DNA of 64,000 nt from Apium graveolens (GCF_009905375.1 NW_027417510.1:1-64000); one strand, 5' to 3'. Counted from the stretch's first letter, positions 20,165-33,030 are shown. Notes: generated from the sequence alone by a model not told the origin. Translations and numbers: made by a program.

Positions 20165-21419
20165 GTACCGAGAAGCTGGAACGCTTTACACTTGAAGCTA
20201 TATCATGGGTAAAGTTTTCTAACTCATCTTTTTAATTCAGTTTTTAGGAATCTTTGATTAATAATTCGTTAGGACATAGTTAATTGTCGTTGTTTGCTTA
20301 TGTATGGTATGACGCTTTGTTTGAGGAGACTTGATCATATGTCTATGTTTCTAATTCCTTACATTTTATATCATGAATTACATCGTTATGCAAGTTATTT
20401 CTATCAATTGTACTTCCCTTTTAGATTCGTTCATATTTACGTAAGTCTGCTTTACTAGAATTGTTTCTATAATGTTAATATGTACTAGTACACGATGAAC
20501 GAAACATGTCAATTGCAAACGTAAGGGATGATCACCCAATTACAATCATGTTGCTCCAAATGAATATGCTATAAGCATTTGACAGTCTTAGTTGACATAA
20601 AATTTTTATCAAATTTATTGTTATGACAAATAATACTAACACGCGTCGACGTTATACTAACACATGACGTAATTTTTGGTGAGTTTCAAGAGGGAAAAAG
20701 GCCTCTTAACCACTCTACGAGTGCATGCACCAACGTATATTGACGAATCAAACAAAATATATTGACGACCACGATTACATCTAAAACGGAGAATTGAGTC
20801 GTTATGATACATAATGATGATAAAGGAAAGATTTTATTACATGAATGATCTATTCACTTTTGACAAAGTAACTTATCCGGATGTTTCCACCTCTTAAAAC
20901 TATCTAGAAAATTTTTACCTTACAAATTCAACGACCATACAATACTCAACATACATGATAAACTATTGAATTTATGACATCTAATAAAGACGACAATTGC
21001 AATCAATGCAAAGAAATCCAAAATATGTTTAAAATATACAAGTAAAGACACAAAATACGATGATGACGGAAATTCAATTCATAAGCAACAGACTTAATGT
21101 TACGTCAAAAGTTTAAACCAGAAACCAATGTAGAAAAGACCACGATCCCCCACTATAAAGTGGAACAAGGATCGAACGTAGCAACATAAGCACAATGAAA
21201 AGCAGGAAATAAGTTCAAGGGTAAAAACCCGACCATTTGAAATACATAAATAAAAGTAGTAACACATGAATTCTGTTACTTATCCTCATGAGCATCATCT
21301 TTAGGAAATTTCACTTCATCTCCATCGTTGGAAGGGCCGCCAAACTCATCCATAGGAAAATCATCATCAAGAAAGGCTTCATTGTAGATTTTGACGGTCT
21401 CAGAAACGTCCCACGAACT
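20165..21419. other. Tat-type 3' internal region, no recognisable coding
   Basis: AT-rich sequence between pol and the antisense ORF. I see no coding or structured repeat in it. It belongs to the element because both flanks do. Confidence 0.5.
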
Positions 21420-22038
21420 CTATTCGCCCCTATGGTACTCAAACATCATATCAACTCGAGTTCGCATAATTTGTTGATGCACAACCTTCTCTGCTTCATC
21501 ACGCATATCTTTCTCTAGTGTCTGTACTTTAGAAGCAAATTCCTCTACCTCATTCTGAACATCAATCATGGATTTCAAGTTATTGAATTCCAACTCCCCA
21601 GCCGCTCGGATCTTTCCTACACACTTTTTGTGCTCATCTTCTAAGTCTTTGAGTTTTTTCATCTCATGCTCATAAACCTCGCGGGCTACCATGACGCTTT
21701 GCAGAGTCTATGTTACAAATAACGGGTTACGTAAAAAGAATATCATCAATCAAGTGAACACCAAAAAAATATAATTGACAAAAATCGAGATAATTCTCAC
21801 ATGAAAAGAATAGCCAGCAACATCATTCAAGATAGAGGCTACTGGTTTAGCAGAGAAAACTTCCATAGATTTGGGGAAGCAATATGTCATTAAGTAGATG
21901 AGCAAAAGTAGAGGGGTCAACAACCATGTCATAGCTTTGGATGGCAAGAGGAACAACAGTTTCAGGTTTAGTGATTGTGGCAGATGGATTAATTTCAACC
22001 TTTTTGGAAAGGGGGATGCTAACAGGGCTCAACATCAT
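21420..22038 (-). pseudogene. Antisense extra ORF of Tat element, 3' part
   Basis: Two exon-like stretches on the minus strand. The upstream one (about 22038-21820, two frames joined by a frameshift) reads MMLSPVSIPLSKKVEIN and KPVASILNDVAGYSFHV. The downstream one (21692-21420) reads VAREVYEHEMKKLKDLEDEH and is a charged coiled coil of ~90 residues. They are separated by about 90 bases with AG before the second, which looks like an intron. Tat/Retand-type elements often carry such an antisense ORF before the 3' LTR; its function is unknown. G2 is inserted upstream of it, at 22291. Confidence 0.6.
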
Positions 22039-22290
22039 GGGGGCCTTAAAAAATCAGTCTCAGTAGATTTGTCATCACGGGCCCTTTTGGCAAAAAGGTC
22101 TTTCCTGGAAATGATCAAGGGTTTAATTATTGGAGGTTTAAAATCTATAATAAGGAAAAAGGGTTCGATCCATGTCAATATAACAAGAGATAAACATTAA
22201 GAAAAAAGGAAATATGCCAAAAAAGAAGATACTCGACGCATACCGTTGGCATAAATTCTCCCGGAGCTCATTTTACCATCTTTGATACTA

Positions 22291-25200
22291 TGACGCCCTC
22301 CAAACCCGGGGTCTAGATTTGGAAGTCACTAATCGATAAACCAAAGTATAATAAACACAACAGAATAATATAATAAATATGACCCCTTGCATGCAACTGG
22401 ATCGATCACAGATTATAGTATAGAACATACACTAATACAAACCAGGTGTTTATTACAAACCATAAGTCTAATTAGTTTTACAAACTCTTCAAATTTTATT
22501 ACAAACCTCTAGACTATTCAACGTCCCAAACAGTCTACCTGGAAAACACACCACACTATTCACAAGCACTCAACTTCTGATCATACCTGGAACTCAGGCC
22601 TGCTCTGGCCTAGCTGAAAGAAATGCTCAACAAGCAGTATATAACTTATGATTTAAAACAACAATAACAAAATATCTGATGAACAAAACCAAACAACAGT
22701 ACCTGAACAGTATCAAAATTGATATAAATTTTGATAATAAACAACATTTTTATATATCCTTTTTGTTTTGGATTAGAATCCTCGAACGATGGTGTGTTGC
22801 CACCGGTGATCATCCGCGGAGCAACACCGGTATGCCGAAGCATATCCAACTAAACAAAGGGGTACCCAAGGCACATATCATCCTAGAAAGGTATTATATC
22901 TTGTATAATATATAGCTCACACTGGACCGCCGCCACGGCCTCTTACGCAACCATCTAATCCATAAAAACAATTATTAATCAAAGGAGTCAAACCAAACAA
23001 CATCCTTAACAACATAACTCTCCATTTCTCATGGTCTAGAGTTATCTCAACAACCGATGGCGAAATAACTAGAACAATTAGTTATTCGCTAATCTCAACT
23101 TAAAGCGTCACTGTATAGAGTAATTTATAGCAAAATATAAAATGTTTAACTATTCTGAACTTAGAATAGTATAGAAACTGATATAATAGAGTTTAGAGTC
23201 AATATCACTTGAATGATAAGTGAAGATATAGATATTTGCATAACAGGATTCATAATAAACATCACTGGAGCAATAAATGAAGGTAGGAATACTTGCCTAG
23301 TATGCTTGATAACCTGTCACTAAAACCCTGACTTATAGCTGCTTGGCTACTGACTCCGCCTAATACTTGACTGCACTTCTTGCTACTCGAAATCATAAAC
23401 GAAAGGACTATCTTAATTAACAGAACTAAACTCAATTGACGTAACTATACGTCTACCCCATCGTTTATAACTAATCATGGCATTCTAAAACTATAAACAG
23501 ATAGCATGCATATCACATAGCACGTAATCATGTTATTCATATAATACGTATTCATATTTTTCATGTAATACATAAATCAGATAGTCCACAGATAGGTTTC
23601 AGAACGTTTAGAATATATTTCAGATTAATAACAGTGTTTATCGATTAAATACTGACTCAAACTGATACACAATTCAAATGACATTGCATTACAAAAGAAA
23701 TTAGGCCCCAAAAGCATTTTTATTGAAAGCGTAATAATTTTCTAAGTCTGTACGCGTTTGTTTCGTATTAAACGGACGAACAGTTCATTTATTATGAATA
23801 AAATAAGATTAAATGGAAATAAATCAATTAATAATAACATTAATTGATTTATAAATACCAAAATATAATTTTTAAAAGCTTAAAAACAATTTTTAGGATT
23901 TATTTGAATTAATTATAAATAATTGTATTTTATTTAACTATTTATAAATAAAATTAATTTATTAAATAAATTAACCAATTAATTGAATTCATAAATAATT
24001 AATTAAAACAAATTATAGATAATTAAAACAAATACGGATTTTTGAAAATAATAAAAGAAATAATTTTTGGAAATTAAGACAATAAAATAAAAAAAATTGG
24101 AATTATAAATAATTAGTAAATTATTTTTAAAAATAAGATAAATAATTTTTAAAAACAGAAATGAATTTTGATTTAACATTAAAACAGAAAATACATAAAC
24201 ATAAAAATTAGAACAGGCATAACGAAATTCAGATCAAACGGGGGAGGAGGCTGGTGGGGATGGCCGGATAATGGTTGAAGGGGGCCGGAATCTGGGGATG
24301 AACCCAGAAACCGGTGACCCTCGCCGTTTCCGGTCAGCCACCATCCCGTCCCAAATTCCGGTCAATCGACTTCGTTTCTGAAGCCAATCAACTCCAAACA
24401 ACTCCCACAGTCCATGACTCACAACAACGACATCATACCCCCACCTGAACACCATTCCCGGCAAAATAATCAACCCAGAAATGAAGAACAACGGTGTTCT
24501 TCACGATTTTTCGGCGAAAACAAAAAACAACTCGTTTCTTACCCAAATTCGACAAACAATATCTCAAATCAAGGCTGAGAATCATACAAACACGTTTATA
24601 TATTCATAATCAACAATCACAATGCGTATCACTTGGAGAAATCAAAAATAAAAAGAGTAAAAACCAAAAACTCGAATATATGCTTTCAGGAATCGATTGA
24701 TACAAGCAAATACATGATTCCACTCCAAATTCAATAGGAAAACTTATGCTAACATCAAAACAATCAAGGAAACACAAAATAATGAATTCGAAATTCGTCG
24801 ATTCTGACGAACAAAGTTCGAATCAGAAAACTCAACCTTAATATATGATTCTGGTATCGATTTGTTTGTCTCAACGACAGCTTTAATCCAGTATCAATAT
24901 CAACACAAATAGATAGGTAATCCGATCAGAAATTATGCTTCCTTTGAAGTATGCTCTCGAGGCGTAATAGATAAAGGAGAAGATTGTGTTTATCTGTTTT
25001 GTTTTGTTTTTTTTTATTAAATCATACGGATAAACATTGAGGCTATTTATACTCAGTAACTTATCCCGATATATCACAAATCGGTGACTCGATCTCGCAT
25101 TTTAAAATAAAAGCCCGAAATTAATAATTTACGGGGAATAACTTTACAAACAATTAAATATAAAATTTATATCAAAATTCCCCAAAATTTTAAAAATGCA

Positions 25201-25615
25201 AAAATTATGGGTATTTGAAATGCATATGATTTTATAAAAAAAAATAAGAATATGAATTTTGTGGGCTTTGACATCCCGGTGGGGGTCCCGGTTCGTTGAT
25301 TTTTGAAAAACAGAACAACTCCTAAATTATCAGAAAACTCCGAAAACACGTAAAGTACATTCAACTGCACATAAAAAGAGATAAAATGAGTACCTAGATA
25401 AAAACGCAAATAAATACGAGTCCATATTGCAGATCGATTCATATAAATGCAGTTTAAACACATATTAACCAATCAAAAAGTTTTCTGGTCCACACGGGAA
25501 CACAAACAACAGTTATAACACATAATATCATGGCAATAATCATTTTAACATATATAAACACACAATATTTATTTAATTAACATAGAATATTCACATAATT
25601 TTCCTGGATATTACA
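22291..25615 (-). repeat. 3' LTR of G2 (3.3 kb)
   Basis: In element orientation it starts TGTAATATCC (25615) and ends GGGCGTCA (22291). A purine-rich tract (AAGGGGGAATGA) precedes it on the minus strand at 25616-25628. TATAAAT on the minus strand at 25045-25051 marks the core promoter. The part 24000-25615 matches 28021-29641. The short ORFs in it (for example 24234-24491) are also found in the other LTR and are not genes. Confidence 0.88.
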
Positions 25616-25669
25616 TCATTCCCCCTTAACATGATTCTGTCCTCAGAATCAGCCTAGGAAAACAAGTGA

Positions 25670-28020
25670 GGATACTTGGATCGTATTTCGCTTTCCACTC
25701 CCAGGTCGACTCCTCAACCTTGGGATTCTTCCACAAGACTCACACTAAAGACACGGACTTATTCATAAGCACTCTTTCTTTCTAATCTAAAATCTGCACT
25801 GGTCGCTCTACAAAAGACAAATCTGGCTGAATCTCAATTGGCTCGTATTCTATCACATGATTCGAATCAGGCAAATAACGCTTCAACATCGAGACATGGA
25901 ACACGTTGTGGATATGCTGCATGTGTGGTGGTAAAGCTAACTCATAAGCAACCTTTCCTACACGCCTCAAAATCTCAAAAGGGCCAACATAACGCGGACT
26001 CAGCTTTCCTTTCTTCCCAAATCTTGATAAACCTTTCCAAGGTGAAATATTAAATAGCACTGCTTCTCCAACTTCAAATTCCATATCTTTTCTCGCAGGA
26101 TCAACATATTTGCATTGACGATCTTGAGCTGCCACTAATCTTTTCCGAATGATTTCTACTTTTTCTTTCGTCTGCTGGATCAATTGTGGACCCAAAATCT
26201 TTCTCTCACCCACTTCTTCCTAACAGACTGGGGATCTGCATCTTCTCCCATACAAAGCTTCATAAGGCGGCATTCTAATACTGGCGTGATAACTGTTGTT
26301 GTAGGAGAATTCAACCAATGGTAAGTGTTCGTCCCAACTTCCTTCAAAATCTAGAGCACATACACTTAGCATGTCTTCAATAGTTTGAATCGTCCTTTCA
26401 CTTTGCCCATCTGTCTGCGGATGATACGCGGTACTCATATTCAACTTCGTTCCGAGACAATCTTGAAAACTTCTCCAAAATCTTGAATTAAAGCGGGGAT
26501 CCCTGTCTGAAACTATGGATACCGGAACTCCATGTCGAACTACAATTTCCTTCAAATATAACTGAACCAATTTATCCAATGAGTATCTCTCGTTGATTGG
26601 AAGAAAATGAGCTGACTTCTTCAATCTGTCAATAATAACCCAAATAGCATCATGATTTGCCCTGGTCCTCGGTAATCTAACCATAAAATCCATCGCAATA
26701 TGTTCCCACTTCCACTCTGGAATGTCCAATGGCTGTAATAGTCCACTGGGCCTTTGATGTTCCGCTTTGACTCACTGGCAAGTGTAATATTTACTTACCC
26801 ATTCCACAATTTCTTTCTTCATACTTGGCCACCAAAAGTTTTCTCTTAAGTCCCTGTACATCTTCGTACATCCGGGCTGAATTGAATATCTGGAGTTATG
26901 CGCGTCTCGAAGAATTTCATCTTTCAGCTCGGCTACGTTGGGTATCCATATTCTAGAAGAAAATCTTAAGATTCCTTTATCATCCTTTTGACTCCCTTTC
27001 TCTTCTCCTGTCAACTCTTCTTGTTCATGGCTCATTACTTCTTCCTGACATCTTCTTATCTTCTCTAATAGTTCTGGTTGAAAAGATATTGCACACAACA
27101 CATCTGTAGACATACTTGAAATACTGACCTCTATTTCAAGCTTCTCAAATTCTTTGATCAATTCCTCAGATGAAGTGATCATATTTAACCTTTCTTTTCT
27201 GCTCAGAGCGTCTGCCACCATATTTGCTTTCCATGGATGATAGTTGATAGTACATTCATAGTCCTTGATCAATTTGATCCATCTTCTCTGCCTCATGTTC
27301 AACTCTTTCTGGGTAAAGATATATTTTAAACTCTTGTGGTTCGTGTAGATCTCACACTTCTCTCCGTACAGATAATGCCTCTAAATCTTCAATGCAAACA
27401 CTATAACTGCCAATTCAAGATCATGCGTCGGATACTTCTCTTCATGTGGTTTCAATTATTTTAAAGCGTAGGCTATCACCTTATCGTGATGCATCAAAAC
27501 ACATCCCAATCCTTTATAAGATGCGTCACTGTAGATCACAAAGTTTCCTTGATCATCTGGTAAGACTAGCACTGGTGAAGATACTTATCTATTCTTGAAT
27601 TCTTGGAAACTCTCCTCGCACTTCTCATCCCATTCGAATTTCTGGTTCTTTCTAGTGAGCTTTGTCAACGGCGTAGCTATCTTCGCAAAATCTTGCACGA
27701 ATCTTCTGTAGTAACCTGCCAATCCCTTGAAACTTCTTACTTCTGTTGGTGTTTTTGGTATCTCCCAGTTGATTATAGCTTCAATTTTTGACGGATCCAC
27801 TTCCACTCCTTTATTACTAATCACGTGCCCAAGAAATCGTACATCTTTTAACCAAAATTCACACTTGGAAAACTTTGCGTACAATTTCTCCTATCGCAGT
27901 GTCTCCAGAACTATCCTCAAATGCTCTGCATGCTCTTCTTCCGTCTTGGAATATATTAAGATGTCATCTATGAACACAATCACAAATTTATCCAAATACT
28001 TCTTGAATACTCGATTCATT
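25670..28020 (-). pseudogene. G2 pol remnant: RT C-terminus, RNase H, integrase, chromodomain
   Basis: From 28020 down to about 25700 one frame persists, broken by single stops (27892, 27584, 27460s, 27379, 26772, 26220, 25782). [15 protein letters not shown] then [20 protein letters not shown]. RNase [13 protein letters not shown]. Integrase zinc finger and core: [71 protein letters not shown]-terminus: [19 protein letters not shown] and LWKNPKVEESTWE (chromodomain end). RT's YXDD is present as FIDD. The N-terminal part of RT and everything before it is missing. Confidence 0.9.
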
Positions 28021-29641
28021 AATTAAAACAAATTATAGATAATTAAAATAAATATGGATTTTTGAAAATAATAAAAAAAATTGGAATTTAAAACAATAAA
28101 ATAAAAAAATATGTTTTTTGGAATTATAATTAATTAGTAAATTATTTTTGAAAATAAAATAAATATTTTTTAAAAACAGAAATGAATTTTGATTTAACAT
28201 TAAAACAGAAAATACAGAAATATAAAAATTAGAACAGGCATAACGAAATTCAGATCAAACGGGGGAGGAGGCTGGTGGGGATGGCCGGATAATAGTTGAA
28301 GGTGGCCGGAATCTGGGGATGAATCCAGAAACCGGCGACCCTCGCCATTTTCGGTCAGCTACCATCTCGTCCCAAATTACGGTCAATCGACTTCGTTTCT
28401 GAAGCCAATCAACTCCCAACAACTCCCACAGTCCAGGACTCACAGCAACGACGTCATACCCCCACATGAACACCATTCCCGGCAAAACAATCAACCCAAA
28501 AATGAAGAACAGCGGTGTTCTTCGCGGTTTTTTGGCAAAAACAAGAAACAACTCATTTCTTACCCAAATTCGACAAACAATATCTCAAATCAAGGCCGAG
28601 AATCATACAAACACGTTTATATATTCATAATCAACAATCACAACGCGTATCACTTGGCGAAATTAAAAATAAAAAGAGTAAAAACCAAAAACTCGAATAT
28701 ATGCTTTCAGGAATCGATTGATACAAGCAAATACATGATTCCACTCCAAATTCAATAGGAAAGCTTATGCTAACATCAAAACAATCAAGGAAACACAGAA
28801 TAATGAATTCCAAATTCGTCGATTCCGATGAACAAAGTTCGAATCAGAAAACTCAACCTTAATATATGATTCTGGTATCGATTTGTTTGTCTCAACCACA
28901 GCTTTAATCCAGTATCAATATCAACACAAACAGATAGGTAATCCGATCAGAAATTATGCTTCCTTTGAAGTATGCTCTCGAGGCGTAATAGATAAAGGAG
29001 AAGACTGTGTTTATCTGTTTTGTTTTTTTTTTATTAAATCATACGGATAAACATTGAGGCTATTTATACTCAGTAACTTATCTCGATAAATTACAAATCG
29101 GTGACTCGATCTCGCATTTTAAAATAAAAGCCCGAAATTAATAATTTACGGGGAATAACTTTAAAAATAATTAAATATAAAATTTATATCAAGATTCCCC
29201 AAAAATTTCGAATAATTTAAAAATGCAAAAATTATGGGTATTTGAAATGTATATGATTTTATAAAAAAAATGAGAATACGAATTTTGTGGGCTTCGACGT
29301 CCCGGTGGGGGTCCCGGTCCGTTGATTTTTGAAAAATAGAACGACTCCTAAATTATCAGAAAACCCCGAAAACACGTAAAGCACATTCAACTGCACATAA
29401 AACGAGATAAAATGAGTACCTAGATAAAAACACAAATAAATACGAGTCCAGATTGTAGATCGATTCAAATAAATGCAGTTTAAACACATATTAACCAATC
29501 AAAAAGTTTTCTGGTCCACACGGGAACACAAACAACAGTTATAACACATAATATCATGGTAATAATCATTTTAACTTATATAAACACACAATATTTATTT
29601 AACTAACATAAAATATTCACATAATTTTTCGGGATATTACA
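28021..29641 (-). repeat. 5' LTR of G2, truncated
   Basis: Aligns with 24000-25615 of the 3' LTR and keeps the true 5' end TGTAATATCC-type (29641). It is joined at 28021 directly to RT coding, with the short stretch ATTAATTAAAAC at the junction. So one deletion removed the 3' half of this LTR and the first third of the internal region. Confidence 0.88.
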
Positions 29642-30121
29642 GATACTTTTGGGGTTGTCTTGGGATTCATACGACAAACTCAAGGGAGAATAGGACGGTT
29701 GGGCTAAGGGGCTGAGAACTGCTTACTATAGACTCTGTTTGCAACAGACCTTTGCAGAAATTTCTTAGAAGCTGTGGTCTCATGACGCAATTGGGATTTC
29801 TTCAAACCCGAAACAAAGTCATCAACATTGATTTGGCTGGCATTATGAATGGGTTTACCCAAACAGTTTGGCCACACCCTCTCTCCAATCGGCAGGGCAC
29901 GGATCTTATTAACAATAACTTTAGCTTTGGTGTTATCCTCATCAAAATCAAACTCACAATCTATAAGTATGGAAAATAATCAACAATATCACATATAGAG
30001 AAACAAATGTACAGGGAAACATCATAATAAAGAGGAGAAATTGGGATATAGTTCGGAGAGGGCTTACATACTAATGAATAAATGGCTAACAAGGCGAAGG
30101 TGGACATAAACGACACTAAAG

Positions 30122-30779
30122 TTATAGATCTATCAAATAAAGAATAAAAGTATGACAACAAAATGGACAAAAATTGAAAAAATTACCAATATTGCTCCAA
30201 CACTCCAATAAGTAGTCAATGTCATCTCCTAGAGTCGCCTTCTCATCGAAAAAATAGTCCTTCTTCGAGTTTCGGTCATTAACAGTATCATTATTAAGAA
30301 TTAGAGGGTCGTCAGTATCTTTGTTGGTAAAACCAACCCTACAACCACTGAACTTCTTCAACCTATAAGAATGTTTGACAACTTCGACATCAATAACCAA
30401 CTTATTTTTCTCTTCGATGGAATCCAGACATGCAAGAACCCTCCATGCAAAGGGCATAAGTTATCCGGGGACACTTTCAGGGTACTCAACACACCAACGA
30501 TAAATTTGGAAAAGGGAAAAGTGAGTCCAAATCAAAAGAATAGTAATAAAAAAATACCCATCTTTTTTTGAAGAAATCAGCATGAACGGACGTGTCTGGA
30601 ACAACGACATTGGATCGGAATAACATCTTAGCCTCTTCAAATCTTTCGGGTTTAATCTCGCTATGACGGTTATCTTTTGGGTCTAGCAAGTTGGTGGCAA
30701 TCCAATTAGATTGATTAGGGGACAAGTTGGGGTTTTCGTCATTACGACTTTCAGAACTCTTGCTATGTTTTTTGGCCAT
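30122..30779 (-). pseudogene. Antisense extra ORF of Tat element, 5' part
   Basis: First exon-like stretch from ATG at 30779: MAKKHSKSSESRNDENPNLS onward for 74 codons to HADFFKKRW, ending at a GT donor (30557-30556). A second stretch, from about 30484, carries VSPDNLCP then, after a one-base frameshift, FAWRVLACLDSIEEKNKLVI and HSYRLKKFSGCRVGF. The WRVLxCLD pattern fits the antisense proteins of Retand/Tat elements as I remember them. It begins 300 bp inside the 3' LTR and reads towards pol. No catalytic motif is visible. Confidence 0.6.
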
Positions 30780-31080
30780 TGTTGAGTAGCAAAGAAGAAG
30801 AAACAGATTGGGAGACAATAGGAGAGAAGAGAGAATGGCGGATGAATTATGAGGGGAAGATATATAGGAGCAACTAAAGAGTCCTAACAGAGATAAAGAA
30901 GGGATTTTTTGATAAGTGAAAAGCCAGTGCATGCACATCAATAGGATTGATTACACAGCTATCTAGGAGGGATGTGTGATTCACACACGCAAGTCCAGTT
31001 GTTAACAAAGATTTCTGATTTAATTTTCAAATTAGAGATTTTATGAATTAAGTTTCTTAATTAATAAAATCTGCGGCTAT

Positions 31081-31786
31081 TGTTATATATAGATTTTCTG
31101 TCATGACAAGACGTGATCGACATATGGACGGCAAGCTAACTGGGAACATATCAAGAAGAGAAGAGAAGGAAGACGTTCTTGAAAAGATCAGATATGAAAG
31201 GCTAACAATGCAAATGAGGGGACTAAATCTGCAACAGGCCGGGTTTATAGGAGCTATAGTTGTACAACCGGACCTGGTCTTCAACAGCAACAACACACGA
31301 TGAAGAAAGAAGGGGGAAAGATAAGTGATGGGGTTTTGAATCATGAGAAAAAGAAGGGATAAGGGAGAGGGCCAAGAAATCAGCAACGACATGAACAAAC
31401 ATAAAACACGGGAGAGGAACAAGCTGCAACACAACACAAAAAAAACACAACTGATACTCACCTTCTCCATCATACAGTACTACTCACAAAACACTAAAAC
31501 ATCCATCCAATATCAAAGCCTACAAACACCAAAATAGCACAAGAGATAGCAGAAGAATAAGAACATGAATTATCCAATTTCTTTGTAACGAACATAAATC
31601 AATATCTAGTGGATTGTATTTAGGTTGTGTAATCAATCCCACCCGCGATTTTTCCCATTTACGGGTTTTCCGCATCACCAATTCTTTGAGTCTATTTTCG
31701 TTTACATTGCTCCTAGTTTAGTCATTTTATACAATAAATACAATCAACTAACCTTAGCACTTAACCTACAAATTTTGGTAAAAACA
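31081..31786 (+). repeat. 3' LTR of the Tat-type element
   Basis: 706 bp, TGTTATATATAG to AAAAACA, followed by the target duplication CATAT (31787-31791). The flanking polypurine tract is not clear. By eye ~95% identical to 13959-14666; most differences are transitions. Confidence 0.92.
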
Positions 31787-32022
31787 CATATACATACATT
31801 TTTATTTATAAAAATTCCACGAGTGCAAGGAGGAATAAGAGTGATGGAGAAGAGAATGAATGTCCATTGAAGTTAAAGATAAAATCTACAGGTAAAGCTA
31901 TTGAACTAATAATAATATCATATATATACATACATAGTGTATGTTCTTTTTTACTACATGATGATCAAGGGCACATGTTTATGGATACTTCCAAGGATAC
32001 ACAAAAAGAGCATAAACCATTA

Positions 32023-32249
32023 CTCCCTCTGTTTTCTTTTATATGTCGTTTGACTTTCTTGCACACAATTCTAAGTCCTTTGATCGCTTAGATAAAATAA
32101 TATTTTTTAAAATTTTCCTTTTCTAAATTAAAGTTTTAGTTTTATATTTTATTCACAAAAAGAAAAAATTAAAAATTATTATTCTAATTATGCGGTCAAA
32201 GCATTGTGTGCACAAAAGTCAAACGTTATATAATAAAAAACAGAGGGAG
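32023..32249. mobile_element. Stowaway MITE (227 bp)
   Basis: TA target duplication on both sides (32021-32022 and 32250-32251). Left end CTCCCTCTGTTTTCTTTTAT, right end complement CTCCCTCTGTTTTTTATTAT; subterminal GTCAAA also occurs at both ends. The size and TA site are those of Stowaway (Tc1/mariner). The mariner remnant at 33303 is close by but its ends are not preserved, so it need not be the source. Confidence 0.85.
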
Positions 32250-32433
32250 TATTAGATTTGAACATGCACCTGTTTGACCTCAACAAAACCATCATTGGAT
32301 TTGAACATGTACCCGTTTGACCTCAACAAATTACCAAGAGAAGAGAGCATGTATGAGATGGTGCATGAAATGTCACAAATATATTTTCCTTCTGTATTTA
32401 AATTATAAAAAAATTGAATTCAGGTTGCAAATA

Positions 32434-33030
32434 TATTCACATACCCATCCATTTTGATTAATCTTGAGTAAAAAAAACCATGTTAGTACCCTATTTATTT
32501 ATAATTTTGGTTGAAAAGCTATTTTTCTTTGCTTTTTATTTGCTTTAATTTTACAATTTCTTTAATTTTACATTTGTATTTAGATATTCTTGTTTGAAAA
32601 ATAGTTTTAGAAATAAACATTAGTTTTTATATATTCATTTACCCCATCCATTTTGATTAATCTTGAGTAAAAAAATCATGTTAGTACCCCTATTTATTTG
32701 TAATTTTGGTAAAAAAGTTCTTTTTCTTTGTTTTGTATTTACTTTAATTTTACAATTTCTTTAATTTTACACTTGTATTTAGATATTCTTGTTTGAAAAA
32801 TAGTTTTAAAGATAAGCATTAGTTCTTATATATTTATGTACCCCATCCATTTTGATTAATCTTGAGTAAAAAAACCATGTTAGTACCCCTATTTATTTGT
32901 AACTTTGGTAGAAAAGTTCTTTTTCTTTGTTTTGTATTTGCTTTAATTTTACAATTTCTTTAATTTTACACTTGTATTTAGATATTCTTGTTTGAAAAAT
33001 AGTTTTAGTAATAAGCATTAGTTCTTATTT
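32434..33030. repeat. 199-bp tandem repeat, three copies
   Basis: The mark CATCCATTTTGATTAATCTT starts at 32446, 32645 and 32844, so the period is 199 bp twice. The copies share TTTAATTTTACAATTTCTTT and GATATTCTTGTTTGAAAAAT. A few substitutions and one-base indels separate them. AT-rich, no coding. Possibly satellite-like. Confidence 0.85.

Larger units (their letters stand above)
22291..29641 (-). mobile_element. Chromovirus Gypsy element G2, nested in Tat element
   Basis: Minus strand. 3' LTR 22291-25615, internal region 25616-28020 with RT to chromodomain, and a truncated 5' LTR 28021-29641. GATAC occurs on both sides (22284-22288 and 29642-29646), though on the left 2 bases (TA) separate it from the expected TG end. 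The start of RT, protease, gag, primer site and about 1.7 kb of the 5' LTR are deleted. By eye the shared 1.6 kb of the two LTRs is about 96-97% identical, younger than the host Tat element, as nesting requires. The C-terminal WKNPKVEESTWE motif marks a chromodomain, hence chromovirus, probably Tekay-like. Confidence 0.88.
13959..31786 (+). mobile_element. Tat-lineage Gypsy retrotransposon with nested insertion
   Basis: LTRs at 13959-14666 and 31081-31786, direct repeat CATAT on both sides (13954-13958 and 31787-31791). Without the nested element G2 it is about 10.5 kb. Order: LTR, primer site, gag, protease, RT, RNase H, second RNase H, integrase, antisense extra ORF, LTR. The dual RNase H and the extra antisense ORF are known marks of the Tat lineage. 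By eye the LTRs differ at roughly 35-40 of 707 positions (about 95% identity), so it is an old insertion, and every coding region is broken. The first LTR base pair is TA instead of TG, from a G to A change. Confidence 0.93.

Noticed and set aside
24234..24491. Proline/glycine-rich ORF repeated at 28255-28551
   Set aside because: Lies in both G2 LTRs; no family similarity, and the reading frame is not specific to coding sequence.
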